The notes under the pieces were generated by a model. The model saw only the letters and a list, made by a program, of their open reading frames with translations. It made no database searches and was not told where the DNA came from. Below, in pieces: positions 52,740 to 62,222 of a DNA stretch of 64,000 nucleotides; positions within the stretch are counted from its first letter, which is position 1; the number at the start of each line of letters is the position of its first letter. The stretch comes from Chryseobacterium sp. (lineage in GTDB: Bacteria; Bacteroidota; Bacteroidia; Flavobacteriales; Weeksellaceae). The stretch spans positions 310,001 through 374,000 of the forward strand of contig NZ_VOXE01000003.1 of assembly GCF_008014695.1 (NCBI RefSeq), written 5' to 3'. Position numbers and translations under genes: made by a program.

Positions 52740-55394
52740 ATGAAAACTTTATTTAAAAGTCTTTTAATATTTCTCTTTTTTATTGTTCAAAACATTTCTG
52801 CTCAAAACATCACCAAATCCACTTTCAAAGTAAAGGGGGAATGCGGAATGTGTAAGGATAGGATTGAGACCACTGCAAAAGAAGCAGGTGCAACGTATGC
52901 CAACTGGAACGAAGAAACACAGCAGCTTTCTGTAGCATACAACGAATCAAAACTTTCGGCAACTCAACTGTTAAAAAAAATTGCAGACGTAGGCCACGAC
53001 AATGAACAGTTTACCGCTTTAGATTCGGTTTACGAAAACCTTCCGGCCTGCTGCCATTACGAGCGCACTCCATCTTTTTTGAAAGCAGAACCTAAAACCG
53101 AATCTTTAAACCCGGCAAATACAGGAAACCGTTTTTTTGTAATGGGAAACTGCGGTTCGTGCAAAGCAAGAATTGAAAAAGCAGCAAAAGAGGCAGGTGC
53201 TGCTTCTGCAGATTGGGATGCAGAAACCCAAACGGTTATTCTCGATTTCGACCCGAAAAAAACATCAGCGGATGCCGTTCTGAAAAAAATTGCTGAAGTA
53301 GGCCACGATAACGAAAAATACAGAGCACCGGATGAGGTGTATAAAAATCTGCCCGATTGCTGTTTGTATGACCGCGAACTTCCTTTGGGCGTGAAAAGCG
53401 CTTTGGTTCATCAGGACGGTGAAGAGCAACACAATGATGATAACGCAAATACCATTGAGGTGGTAAATCTTACAAAACTTGAAGAAGCAACGGCTTTAAG
53501 CAAAAAGAATGCAGCTTTAACCTTTAATATAGGTTCGAAAGAACTGCTGAAAGCAGCCTGCTGTAATTTGTCTGAAAGTTTCGAAACCAACGCCACGGTT
53601 GATGTTTCTTTTAGCAATGCGGTGACCGGAACCAAACAGCTCAAGATGCTGGGTTTGGATCAGAAGTACACCAGTCTCACCAAAGAGCTTTTGCCTGAAA
53701 TTCGCGGTCTGGCTTCGGCTTACGGCCTGAATTTCATCCCCGGCAGATGGATTGGCGGAATTCAGTTGACCAAAGGCGGAAGCACGGTCACAAACGGTTA
53801 CGAAAGCATCACCGGACAGATCAATACAGAACTTCTGAAATTTGATAAAACACCGGAAACAAATCTGAATGTTTTTGCAGATGCCAATTCCAGAGTGGAA
53901 ATGAATATTACAAGCACTTCTGCACTTTCAGAAAAATGGAACCAGTCTCTGTTGCTCCACGGAAATGCCACTTTAACTGAAATGGATACGAATGATGACG
54001 GTTTTATGGATCAGCCAACCGGAAACCAACTGAATGTTGCCTATTTACTGAACTACAATGATCTTGACAAATCCGGGTTGGGTTCGCATTTCGGGATTAA
54101 TTTTCTGAAAGATTCGAGGAATGCCGGTCAGATGGGTTATGATAAAAAACTGGATCAGTCTGAGCAGAATCTTTATGGCGTCGGAATCGACATTTCAAGA
54201 TTCCAGGTCTGGAACAAAACCGGTTATATTTTTAAAGGAAAACCTTATCAAAGTATTGGTTTGATGAATCAGTTTACCTATCATCAACAGGACAGTTTTT
54301 TTGGTTTGAGGAATTATTTTGGAAAACAGAATACCTTTTATTCCAATCTGATCTTCGAAAGCATCATCGGCAATACCAACCATAAATACAAAACCGGTGC
54401 GAGCTTTCTGTATGATCGGTTTAATGAAGATTACCTGACCGATAATTTCAAAAGAACCGAAACGGTTCCCGGCCTCTTTTTCGAATACACGCAAACGGGA
54501 GCGAAATACACCTTAGTTGCAGGAGCGAGAGCGGATTTTCACAATCTCGCCGGAACACAGTTTACACCACGGCTGAATTTCAAATATGATTTCACACCGA
54601 AAACAATTGTTAGACTTTCTGCCGGAAGAGGATTCAGAACAGCGAATGTATTTGCCGAAAACCAGCAGTATTTCGCCTCAAACCGGAAAATTGAAATTCT
54701 TGGAAATGGTGGTGAAATCTATAACCTAAAACCTGAAATTGCCTGGAACTATGGAATCAGTCTACAGCAGGAATTCAAACTTTTCAGCCAAAAAGCCACT
54801 TTAGTTGCCGATTTTTTCAGAACCGATTTTCAGGATCAAGTTTTAGCTGATTTAGATGCTTCGCCGCAAAAAATTGTTTTTTATAACCTTGCAGGGAATT
54901 CCTTTGCCAACAGTTTTCAGACCCAGCTGGACTTTTCAGTTATCAAAAACCTTGATTTCAGAATGGCTTACAAGTATTATGATGTACAGGCTGATTTTAT
55001 GGATGGCAGAAGAGAAATTCCTTTCATGGCCAAAAACCGCGGCTTTTTTAACGCTTCTTACGCAACTGTGAAAGATAAAAAAGACGGATTCTGGTCTTTC
55101 GACACCACTTTACAGTATGTTGGCAGACAGAAACTCCCAAATTTAAATGGAAATCCTACAGAATTCCAGCTCCCGGAATATTCGGATTCTTATGTAACCC
55201 TGAATGCACAGGTTTCAAAAGATTTTAACAAAAACATCCGCATGTATGCCGGTGGCGAGAATCTGACCGGTTATACCCAGAACAATGTCATTATTGATGC
55301 TCAGAATCCTTTCAGCAACTATTTTGACGGCGGAATGGTTTATGGGCCTATTATGCCTGCAAACTTTTACGTTGGTGTTGATCTTAAATTTTAA
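52740..55394 (+). CDS. TonB-dependent receptor with two N-terminal HMA domains
   Basis: An 884-residue outer-membrane receptor. Signal peptide to about 21 (NISAQ). Two tandem HMA domains follow: residues about 25-95 with GECGMCKDRIE and about 125-195 with GNCGSCKARIE. Each is followed by NLPxCC and an acidic or basic Tyr-Arg stretch. The plug region is preceded by AACCNLSESFETN, includes PEIRGLASAYGLNFIPGRWIGGIQLTKGG, and the rest is a beta-barrel ending in Phe (YVGVDLKF). Usual SusC/carboxypeptidase-like N-domains are absent. It likely imports or binds a chelated metal, most plausibly copper; this is inference from HMA domains and neighbours. Confidence 0.93.
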   Translation: MKTLFKSLLIFLFFIVQNISAQNITKSTFKVKGECGMCKDRIETTAKEAGATYANWNEETQQLSVAYNESKLSATQLLKKIADVGHDNEQFTALDSVYENLPACCHYERTPSFLKAEPKTESLNPANTGNRFFVMGNCGSCKARIEKAAKEAGAASADWDAETQTVILDFDPKKTSADAVLKKIAEVGHDNEKYRAPDEVYKNLPDCCLYDRELPLGVKSALVHQDGEEQHNDDNANTIEVVNLTKLEEATALSKKNAALTFNIGSKELLKAACCNLSESFETNATVDVSFSNAVTGTKQLKMLGLDQKYTSLTKELLPEIRGLASAYGLNFIPGRWIGGIQLTKGGSTVTNGYESITGQINTELLKFDKTPETNLNVFADANSRVEMNITSTSALSEKWNQSLLLHGNATLTEMDTNDDGFMDQPTGNQLNVAYLLNYNDLDKSGLGSHFGINFLKDSRNAGQMGYDKKLDQSEQNLYGVGIDISRFQVWNKTGYIFKGKPYQSIGLMNQFTYHQQDSFFGLRNYFGKQNTFYSNLIFESIIGNTNHKYKTGASFLYDRFNEDYLTDNFKRTETVPGLFFEYTQTGAKYTLVAGARADFHNLAGTQFTPRLNFKYDFTPKTIVRLSAGRGFRTANVFAENQQYFASNRKIEILGNGGEIYNLKPEIAWNYGISLQQEFKLFSQKATLVADFFRTDFQDQVLADLDASPQKIVFYNLAGNSFANSFQTQLDFSVIKNLDFRMAYKYYDVQADFMDGRREIPFMAKNRGFFNASYATVKDKKDGFWSFDTTLQYVGRQKLPNLNGNPTEFQLPEYSDSYVTLNAQVSKDFNKNIRMYAGGENLTGYTQNNVIIDAQNPFSNYFDGGMVYGPIMPANFYVGVDLKF

Positions 55395-55410
55395 AATTCA
55401 AAAACATCAG

Positions 55411-55444
55411 AAAAGGATTTCAAATTATTTTGAAATCCTTTTCT
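55411..55444 (+). terminator. Terminator of the HMA-TonB receptor gene
   Basis: 14-bp perfect stem AAAAGGATTTCAAA with its complement (55429-55442), followed by T/C. It is also usable by the convergent L,D-transpeptidase gene. Confidence 0.8.
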
Positions 55445-55464
55445 TTTAAAATGTATCAATTATT

Positions 55465-56214
55465 TTATGCTTTAAGCCACTGCGAACTGGTCAGGTAATC
55501 CTGATCGGGAAAATAAATAAAAAGACAGTTTTTACCTTTGATGGTATTGATGATGGGTTGAGCAAGTTCACGGGGAACCGCGGGGCAGCCCCAACTTCTG
55601 CCGATCCTGTGCTGGGATTTAATAAAATCCTCGCTCACATAATCGGCGCCGTGCATCACTACGGCTCTTTTATAGGCATTGTCGTTAAATCCAGGATCCA
55701 TTCCTATAAGTTTCAGGGAATAGCCGTTTTCTCCGGTGTAGGTGCTTTCTGTTATATAGAATCCCATGCTCGACTGCAGAGAACTTTCGGTGTTCGAGAA
55801 GTTTTTTGCAAATTCATCGCCTGTGTTCTTGCCGTGTGCTACAAGAGAATTATAAAGTACCTTTTTCGTGTTCAGATCAATTACCCAAAGTCTTTTTTGA
55901 GTTGAAGAAAGAGAAAAATCGACAACTGTCAATAGATTAGCCGATTCGTCAAGTTTTGCAGCTTTTTTAAGATTGCTGAAGCCAACGAAAGCTTTTTCAA
56001 AAACCTCAGCGTTTAATATATTTCCGGAACTGAAATCAATGGAATTATAAATCTCCGCCACGGAGTTGCCACTAGATTTCAGATCAGAAGTACGGGAAAC
56101 AGGACTCTTATTCTCAGGAATATTGGTTATTTTGTTGGGGTGCGTTTCGGGACTTTTGTAGAACGAAGTCGACAATACAAAGGTGGCAGAAAGCGCAAGA
56201 AGAAATCTCTTCAT
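55465..56214 (-). CDS. Murein L,D-transpeptidase catalytic domain family protein
   Basis: A 249-residue exported protein: signal peptide to about 20, a Ser/Asn-rich linker (about 22-55), a helical region, then the L,D-transpeptidase core with VVMHGADYVSEDFI and the active-site motif GRSWGCPAVP (Cys210). It belongs to the YkuD-like group that forms meso-Dap-Dap cross-links or anchors proteins to peptidoglycan. Exact reaction not established. It converges on the receptor gene. Confidence 0.9.
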   Translation of the reverse strand: MKRFLLALSATFVLSTSFYKSPETHPNKITNIPENKSPVSRTSDLKSSGNSVAEIYNSIDFSSGNILNAEVFEKAFVGFSNLKKAAKLDESANLLTVVDFSLSSTQKRLWVIDLNTKKVLYNSLVAHGKNTGDEFAKNFSNTESSLQSSMGFYITESTYTGENGYSLKLIGMDPGFNDNAYKRAVVMHGADYVSEDFIKSQHRIGRSWGCPAVPRELAQPIINTIKGKNCLFIYFPDQDYLTSSQWLKA

Positions 56215-56242
56215 ATTATTATGTTAAATAAATTTGGTTCAG

Positions 56243-56250
56243 CAAATTTA
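56243..56250 (-). promoter_or_regulatory. -7 box (TAAATTTG on minus strand) for the L,D-transpeptidase gene
   Basis: CAAATTTA on the plus strand, 28 bp from the ATG. Confidence 0.55.
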
Positions 56251-56334
56251 CAAAACAATATAAATCAACCAGTTAAATTCGAAAAGTTTAACTTTATTTA
56301 AGAAAGTTTAACACCAATCTGTAAATTGATAATT

Positions 56335-56865
56335 TTATTTCTTCTCCGAATCACCAACAAATTCCAAACTAACTGAATTCATGCAGTACCGCATTCCCGT
56401 AGGTTCAGGCCCGTCATTGAAAACGTGGCCAAGGTGAGAATCGCAGCGTTTGCAGACCACTTCTGTTCTTTCCATTCCCAGTGTTGAATCGCGGTGATAG
56501 GCAACTCCTTCTTTGTCGGCCTCAAAAAAACTGGGCCATCCGCAGGTTGATGAGAATTTGGAATCAGACCGGAAAAGATGATTTCCACAGACCGCGCAGT
56601 AGTATTCGCCCAGTTCATCGAACTGATTGTATTTTCCGGTGAAAGGTCTTTCAGTATCGGCTTCTCTGGCAATGGCATATAAGTCAGCAGGGAGGATTTT
56701 TTTCCATTCTGCGTTTGTAACCGTAAGTTTTGTACGGTCGGTTCGGGAGTAATAGGGATTGGTTTTTGCTGCTGAATTTTCCATATTTTTAACTTTTTCA
56801 GGGTGTTTCACCTGCGAGCACATTTGCAACGACATGAAAACGGACAGGTAAATTAAGATTTTCAT
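56335..56865 (-). CDS. msrB: Peptide-methionine (R)-S-oxide reductase MsrB, exported
   Basis: Reduces methionine-R-sulfoxide in proteins. The 176-residue protein has an N-terminal signal sequence (MKILIYLSVFMSLQMCSQ) with a weak lipobox-like Cys, a short linker and an MsrB domain. Two CxxC zinc pairs are visible (YCAVCGNHLF and CKRCDSHLGHVF), as are STCGWPSFF and the catalytic Cys161 in RYCMNSVSLEF. Export suggests repair of periplasmic or surface proteins. It is upstream of the L,D-transpeptidase on the same strand, 120 bp away. Confidence 0.94.
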   Translation of the reverse strand: MKILIYLSVFMSLQMCSQVKHPEKVKNMENSAAKTNPYYSRTDRTKLTVTNAEWKKILPADLYAIAREADTERPFTGKYNQFDELGEYYCAVCGNHLFRSDSKFSSTCGWPSFFEADKEGVAYHRDSTLGMERTEVVCKRCDSHLGHVFNDGPEPTGMRYCMNSVSLEFVGDSEKK

Positions 56866-56975
56866 TTCTTTTAAATTGATTCAGTCAAAATTAAACATAA
56901 TGACTTAAAAAACAGGTGGGAAATCTCTTACTTTTGATGTTTGTTTTAAATCAGGATGATTAAGTTTGACTATGG

Positions 56976-56983
56976 TATATTTG
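56976..56983 (+). promoter_or_regulatory. -7 box (TATATTTG) for the DUF4838 gene
   Basis: Exact consensus, 55 bp before the ATG at 57039. Confidence 0.55.
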
Positions 56984-57038
56984 CACGCGGTAAACTAGGG
57001 TAACTGAAACGTTCCTTACTGAATTTTCACCACTGAAC

Positions 57039-59243
57039 ATGAAGAAACTCTTTCTCTTTTTTTTGCTTATCAAAGCTCTTCAAATGCAGGCACAAACTCC
57101 AAAATCTATCCTTCTTTTTTCAGAAAAAAAGACTGATTATGTGATTTCCATATCAGCTTCCGGGTCCCCGTATGAAAAAACGGCAATGGAAATCATTCAA
57201 CATTATTTCAACAGCGTCAGCGGAATTTCTTTACAGGACGGTGGTGGAAAATTCACTATTCAATTAAAAGAGGTGGGCGACCGGCTTTCACCAGAATCTT
57301 TTACTATCAAAAACAAAGGAAATAACATTCTCATGGAAGGGAATAAAAAAGGACTTGTTTACGGGGCATATTCTCTTGTCGAAGAAATTTTTGGATGCAG
57401 AAATTTTGCTCCCGGTGAGAAACCGTATTGTCCTGCGCTTCTGCGGCTCGAAATTCCTTTGCCTCTTAAAATCGGTGAAAAACCTGCCTTCCGTTTTCGG
57501 GAAGTCTATTCGATGGCTGAAACCGATCGGGAATACATGGATTGGCACAAACTTCATAATCTGGAAGATCTTTGGGGAATTTGGGGACACAGTTTCGGCC
57601 GCCTTGTTCCCGAAAGTCTGTTTAAAACGCATCCTGAATATTTTGCTTTTTATAACGGTGAAAGACATTCAACACAGCTCTGCCTGAGTAATGAGGATGT
57701 TTTTGAAATCTCCGTCAAAAACCTTGACGAAGCTTTTAAAGAAAATCCGGACGCCAAATACTGGTCGGTGAGTCCAAATGACAACAGCGGTTTTTGCGAA
57801 TGTCCCCTGTGCAGCAGTTCTAATTTAAAAGACGGCGGAAATCAGGGTTCTCTCCTGAAATTTGTGAACAGAATTGCAAAACATTTTCCGGACAGAACCT
57901 TTACAACACTTGCCTACAATGCTACAGCGAGACCGCCATTGGTGACAAGACCTGAGAAAAATGTCATTATATTTTTAAGCAATGTTGAAATTGCCCGAAC
58001 TTTTCCTGTGGATAAGGAGGCTTCTGCAAAGGCGTTCCGCCGAAACCTCGAGGGTTGGTCTGCGAAAACACACCGGATTTTTATCTGGGATTATTATACC
58101 CAGTTCACGAATTTTTTAGCGCCCTTTCCCAATTATTTCACTTTTCAGCCAAATTTCAAATATTATCAGCACAAAAAAGCCGCAGGCGTTTTTGCCCAGC
58201 TTAATGGTCCTGAATATGGTGATTTCGCTGAACTGAAAACCTATCTCCTGTCCAAACTGCTTTGGAATCCCACTCTTGATTCGGATCAGTTGACTGAAGA
58301 TTTTTTAATAGGCTATTATGGAGACGCAGCACCATTTGTTAAATCTTATATGAATAAATTATACGGTTTTGCAGTTGCTGCGGGAACAAATCTTGATATT
58401 TACGGAAATCCGGTGAACAATTACAGGGATTTTCTGACGCCGGAAAATCTGGATGAATTAAGCATCATCATGGACAGAGCTCATGAAGCAGTTGAAACAC
58501 AGGCGGTTTTTTCAAAAAGAATAGAAAAACTCAGGCTGTCGATGGATTATACCTATCTGCAGCAGGCGAAATTCTATGGAACCCGAAAACACGGGATCTT
58601 TACAAAAAATGGTGGAAATTGGGAGATCAGGGATGGATTTGCAGACCGCGTCAACCGGTTTGTTCAGCAGGCAGAACTTTTCGGCATTAAAGAACTTTCC
58701 GAAGGGGGTATTTCTCCAAAAGAGTATGGTGAACAATGGCAGATGATCTTTACCACAGGGGTGCGGGACAACCTCGCTTTAAATAGTGAAGTTCAGTTTG
58801 AATTTCCTTTTGCCCCGGAATTTCCTGCAAACGGTGTCAAAACGTTAACCGACGGCACACCCGGATACAGCGATTTCAGTTTTAACTGGCTGTGTTTTTA
58901 CGGAAAACCCATGATTGCGACAATTGATCTGGGAAAAATGACGGAAATAAAGGAAGTGGAAATAAACTTTCTGGAAGACATCCGACACCGGATCTTAAGA
59001 CCGCAGAACGTTAAACTGGAATACAGCCTCGACGGTGAAAAGTATACAGCGGCCGGTTTGGATCAACTTTCGCCACCGGAAGAGGAGTATACGGTAAAGA
59101 AAATCAAAAAGCTTTTCAAAAATTTAAATTTTGAGGCCCGTTATCTTCGGGTTACTGCAGAAAACCAACCCGCTCTTCCCGAATTTATCTTCAGTAAAAA
59201 TAGAGAACCCATGCTGGCCTGCGATGAAATATGGGTGAATTAA
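57039..59243 (+). CDS. Secreted DUF4838 protein, glycoside hydrolase-like, with F5/8-type C-terminal domain
   Basis: A 734-residue protein with signal peptide (KKLFLFFLLIKALQMQAQ). Residues about 20-130 look like the alpha/beta domain found before GH20-type barrels (MEGNKKGLVYGAYSLVEEIFGCR). The central DUF4838 region has WGIWGHSFGRLVP, SVSPNDNSGFCECPLCSSS and FIWDYYTQFTNFLAPFPNY, and aromatic-rich strands fit a TIM barrel. The last about 130 residues (NLALNSEVQ, IDLGKMTEIKEVEINF, KLEYSLDGEKYTAA, ARYLRVTAEN) resemble an F5/8 type C (discoidin-like) carbohydrate-binding module. The substrate is unknown. Confidence 0.88.
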   Translation: MKKLFLFFLLIKALQMQAQTPKSILLFSEKKTDYVISISASGSPYEKTAMEIIQHYFNSVSGISLQDGGGKFTIQLKEVGDRLSPESFTIKNKGNNILMEGNKKGLVYGAYSLVEEIFGCRNFAPGEKPYCPALLRLEIPLPLKIGEKPAFRFREVYSMAETDREYMDWHKLHNLEDLWGIWGHSFGRLVPESLFKTHPEYFAFYNGERHSTQLCLSNEDVFEISVKNLDEAFKENPDAKYWSVSPNDNSGFCECPLCSSSNLKDGGNQGSLLKFVNRIAKHFPDRTFTTLAYNATARPPLVTRPEKNVIIFLSNVEIARTFPVDKEASAKAFRRNLEGWSAKTHRIFIWDYYTQFTNFLAPFPNYFTFQPNFKYYQHKKAAGVFAQLNGPEYGDFAELKTYLLSKLLWNPTLDSDQLTEDFLIGYYGDAAPFVKSYMNKLYGFAVAAGTNLDIYGNPVNNYRDFLTPENLDELSIIMDRAHEAVETQAVFSKRIEKLRLSMDYTYLQQAKFYGTRKHGIFTKNGGNWEIRDGFADRVNRFVQQAELFGIKELSEGGISPKEYGEQWQMIFTTGVRDNLALNSEVQFEFPFAPEFPANGVKTLTDGTPGYSDFSFNWLCFYGKPMIATIDLGKMTEIKEVEINFLEDIRHRILRPQNVKLEYSLDGEKYTAAGLDQLSPPEEEYTVKKIKKLFKNLNFEARYLRVTAENQPALPEFIFSKNREPMLACDEIWVN

Positions 59244-59306
59244 ATGAAGTAAACAGTTGAATATACCTGCTTTTCTCCTTATATTAGATTTCCTAAATTA
59301 GAAAGA

Positions 59307-60551
59307 ATGAACGACGAAGAAAAAAAAATACAGCTCCGGAAATATAAAATGTTTGCCACAGGACTTTTTGTGCTGATGGCGGTTGTTTTTGTCCTGATGA
59401 CAATTCTCGAAAAGAGAAATCCTGCTCATTGGATCGGTTATATCCGGGCATTTTCCGAGGCCGCAATGGTGGGTGCATTGGCCGACTGGTTTGCCGTTAC
59501 TGCACTCTTCAATTATCCGCTTGGCATCAAGATTCCGCACACCAATCTTATCGAAAACAGCAAGGAAAGAATCGGTGACAATCTGGGCAATTTTGTGGTT
59601 TCCAATTTTCTGTCGCCGCAGAACATCCGTCCCTATATTCAGAAAATAAAAATTTCGAATTTCGTGGGAGACTGGCTTTGCAAGAAACGCAATCAGGAAG
59701 TGTTGGTACAGGAACTGTCGGGTATGGTTCTCAATATTCTGCATAAACTGGATGATGCTGCCGTGGTGAATTTCATCAGCAATAAAGCAAGAGAAATGAC
59801 AGATGACCTGAAGATTAACCAGATCGTTGGCAACGGAATTGAATATGTTCTGGATAAAAATGACCATCAGAAACTTATCACCAACCTTTCTAAACAGATC
59901 AAGGATTATGTCGTCAACAATCAGGAAATCGTGAAAGAGCGCGTGAAAAAGGAAAGTTTTTTCCTGATCCCGAAATTTGTGGATAATTCCATTGCTGAAA
60001 AAATCACTGGCGGTCTTTCAAAATTCTTTGAAGAAGTGGAAAACGACCCCAACCATTCGTTAAGGGTGGAGATTACGCAGAAACTGTACGCGTTTTCCGC
60101 TGAAATTCAGACCGAGGAAAGATGGGCAGAAGCATTCCGTACCATTAAAAATGACTTTCTGAAGGAGGAAAAGCTCACCCAGTATTCGCATGACATCTGG
60201 AATTCGATTAAAAAATCTTTGACAAAAGAACTGGAGGAGGAAAATTCGGCTTTAAAAAACTATCTGGGGAAAAATCTTACCGAACTTTCGGAAAACCTGA
60301 AGACCGATGAAAAACTTCAGCACAAAATTGACCATTGGGTGCGAGTAACGGCGTACAAATACATCCTGAAAAACACCCATCAGGCGGGAAACCTCATCAG
60401 TTCCACCGTCGGAAACTGGAAAGGAAAAGAACTCAGTGAAAAACTGGAACTTGAGGTCGGAAAAGACCTGCAATTCATCCGCGTAAACGGAACTATAGTC
60501 GGTGGTTTGGTAGGCTTGATAATTTACACCGTGACAAATTTTTTCTTTTAG
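59307..60551 (+). CDS. DUF445 family membrane protein
   Basis: A 414-residue protein with two N-terminal hydrophobic segments (FATGLFVLMAVVFVLMTIL and the DUF445 motif FSEAAMVGALADWFAVTALF), then a long helical, charged region (about 75-385) and a final helix (VGGLVGLIIYTVTNFFF). DUF445 proteins are widespread and probably envelope-associated; function unknown. It follows the DUF4838 gene by 63 bp without an obvious promoter, so the two could be co-transcribed. Confidence 0.9.
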   Translation: MNDEEKKIQLRKYKMFATGLFVLMAVVFVLMTILEKRNPAHWIGYIRAFSEAAMVGALADWFAVTALFNYPLGIKIPHTNLIENSKERIGDNLGNFVVSNFLSPQNIRPYIQKIKISNFVGDWLCKKRNQEVLVQELSGMVLNILHKLDDAAVVNFISNKAREMTDDLKINQIVGNGIEYVLDKNDHQKLITNLSKQIKDYVVNNQEIVKERVKKESFFLIPKFVDNSIAEKITGGLSKFFEEVENDPNHSLRVEITQKLYAFSAEIQTEERWAEAFRTIKNDFLKEEKLTQYSHDIWNSIKKSLTKELEEENSALKNYLGKNLTELSENLKTDEKLQHKIDHWVRVTAYKYILKNTHQAGNLISSTVGNWKGKELSEKLELEVGKDLQFIRVNGTIVGGLVGLIIYTVTNFFF

Positions 60552-60556
60552 AACCG

Positions 60557-60585
60557 GTTAACTGTAATAAGTTAACAATTTTATT
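60557..60585 (+). terminator. Possible weak terminator of the DUF445 gene
   Basis: GTTAACT (60557-60563) pairs with AGTTAAC (60570-60576), followed by AATTTTATT. The stem is short and AT-rich. Confidence 0.35.
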
Positions 60586-60688
60586 AAAAAAAATAACTGG
60601 TAAAGAATTGGAGCCTTTTTATATCCCGTGATTTTATAGGAATTGCATTTTATTCAGATTTTTAATTTATTTTCGTAAAAATTAATCA

Positions 60689-61186
60689 ATGAAAAAATTC
60701 TTTACTCTAACGGGATTATTATGGGTTTGTCTATCCTTTTCACAGGAAATTACACTCAGTAAAGGCGGCAGAAAATTTGAAAAGGACGGGATAGAATACC
60801 GAATTACAGATTATAAAACCCAGTTCACCAACCCAATTGCTAAAAATTACATCAGGGAAGGAAGGAGTTATACTACCGTGTCCAGTGTTCTTGGTTTTTG
60901 CGGTGGTTTATTAATCGGCGGCGGGCTTCCAAACGCACTTTCAAAGCAAAAGTACACGTTTAATTTAGTAAATGGAAATTTTAACGTAGTTAAAGAACCA
61001 AAACCAGGCTGGACGTTGGTTGCAGTAGGCGGGGCGGTTGTTGCCGTTGCAATTCCGTTGGCAATAATCGGCAAAAATAAAATCCAGAAAGGTGTTAAAT
61101 TGGAAAATCAGTTTTCAACTTCCTCTCAGTCCTATTATCAGTTCGATTTCACCGGAAATGGAATGGCACTGACTTATCATTTTTAA
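60689..61186 (+). CDS. Small envelope protein, paralogue of the 62.3-kb gene
   Basis: A 165-residue protein: signal peptide (ending LSFSQ), a short charged part (GGRKFEKDGIEYRITDYKTQFTNP), a first Gly-rich hydrophobic segment (TVSSVLGFCGGLLIGGGL), a second (WTLVAVGGAVVAVAIPLAIIG) and a C-terminus GNGMALTYHF. The order, spacing and GNGxALxYxF ending match the gene at 62305-62784, so the two are paralogues. Two membrane passes, or a barrel-associated C-terminal Phe, are possible. Family not recognised. Confidence 0.8.
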   Translation: MKKFFTLTGLLWVCLSFSQEITLSKGGRKFEKDGIEYRITDYKTQFTNPIAKNYIREGRSYTTVSSVLGFCGGLLIGGGLPNALSKQKYTFNLVNGNFNVVKEPKPGWTLVAVGGAVVAVAIPLAIIGKNKIQKGVKLENQFSTSSQSYYQFDFTGNGMALTYHF

Positions 61187-61197
61187 AAACAACGCAA

Positions 61198-62208
61198 CTA
61201 AATCTGTCGGGTTAAAATCCTTTTATTAATCTCACGGATCAGTTCCGGCCCCTCATAAATAAATCCGGTGTATAGCTGGACCAGACTGGCTCCGGCTTCC
61301 AGTTTTTCCAAGGCATCGTCTGCAGAATGAATTCCGCCGACTCCAATGATGGGGAAGGCTTTTCCGCTTTTTTCGGAAAGGAATCTGATCACTTCTGTCG
61401 ATCTTTTGGTTAACGGTTTCCCTGAAAGTCCGCCCGTTTCCCTTTTGTTTTCAGAAATAATGCCTTCGCGGGAAAGCGTTGTATTCGTCGCGATCACGCC
61501 AGCAATTTGAGTCTCTTTTACGATGTCAATGATGTCCAGAAGCTGTTCATCCGTTAAGTCCGGTGCGATTTTCAGAAGAATCGGTTTGGATTTTTCCTTT
61601 TCCGAATTGAGTTGTTGCAAGGTTCCCAGCAATTGGGTCAAAGGTTCTTTTTCCTGCAAAGCCCGTAAATTGGGAGTGTTCGGCGAACTGACGTTCACCA
61701 CAAAATAATCGACGTACGGGAAAAGTTTTTCGAAGCAGATGATATAGTCATTAACCGCCTCTTCGTTCGGCGTCACCTTATTTTTACCGATATTTCCGCC
61801 GATGAGAACGTTTTTGTTTTTTTTCAGTCTTTCCACTGCCGCATCCACACCGCCATTATTGAACCCCATCCGGTTGATGATGGCAGAATCTTCTTTTAAG
61901 CGGAAAAGCCTTTTTTTCGGATTTCCTTCCTGTGCTTTCGGGGTTAAAGTCCCGATTTCAACAAACCCGAAACCCAGATCCGAAAGTTCACTGAACATTT
62001 TGGCGTCTTTATCAAAACCCGCTGCCAAACCTACCGGATTTTTGAATTTGAGGCCGAAAACTTCCCTTTCCAGCCGCTTGTCTTCTATGGGTTTCGGAAG
62101 AAAGACCTTAGTTAGGAACGGAAATTTTTTTAGCATTGAAAAAGTAAAATGATGAACTTCTTCAGGATCGAATTTGAAAAGAATCGGACGGATAATGCTT
62201 TTGTACAT
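61198..62208 (-). CDS. pyrD: Dihydroorotate dehydrogenase, class 2 (quinone-dependent)
   Basis: Oxidises dihydroorotate to orotate with transfer of electrons to quinone. The 336-residue protein shows the class 2 N-terminal membrane-associating helices ([23 protein letters not shown]), [28 protein letters not shown] and the catalytic-Ser motif [15 protein letters not shown] (Ser, not Cys as in class 1), and the FMN phosphate region [11 protein letters not shown]. The frame is open to 62259, but MYKSII at 62208 is the family start and follows the -7 box. Confidence 0.96.
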   Translation of the reverse strand: MYKSIIRPILFKFDPEEVHHFTFSMLKKFPFLTKVFLPKPIEDKRLEREVFGLKFKNPVGLAAGFDKDAKMFSELSDLGFGFVEIGTLTPKAQEGNPKKRLFRLKEDSAIINRMGFNNGGVDAAVERLKKNKNVLIGGNIGKNKVTPNEEAVNDYIICFEKLFPYVDYFVVNVSSPNTPNLRALQEKEPLTQLLGTLQQLNSEKEKSKPILLKIAPDLTDEQLLDIIDIVKETQIAGVIATNTTLSREGIISENKRETGGLSGKPLTKRSTEVIRFLSEKSGKAFPIIGVGGIHSADDALEKLEAGASLVQLYTGFIYEGPELIREINKRILTRQI

Positions 62209-62222
62209 GGAAAAAAGTTTAG

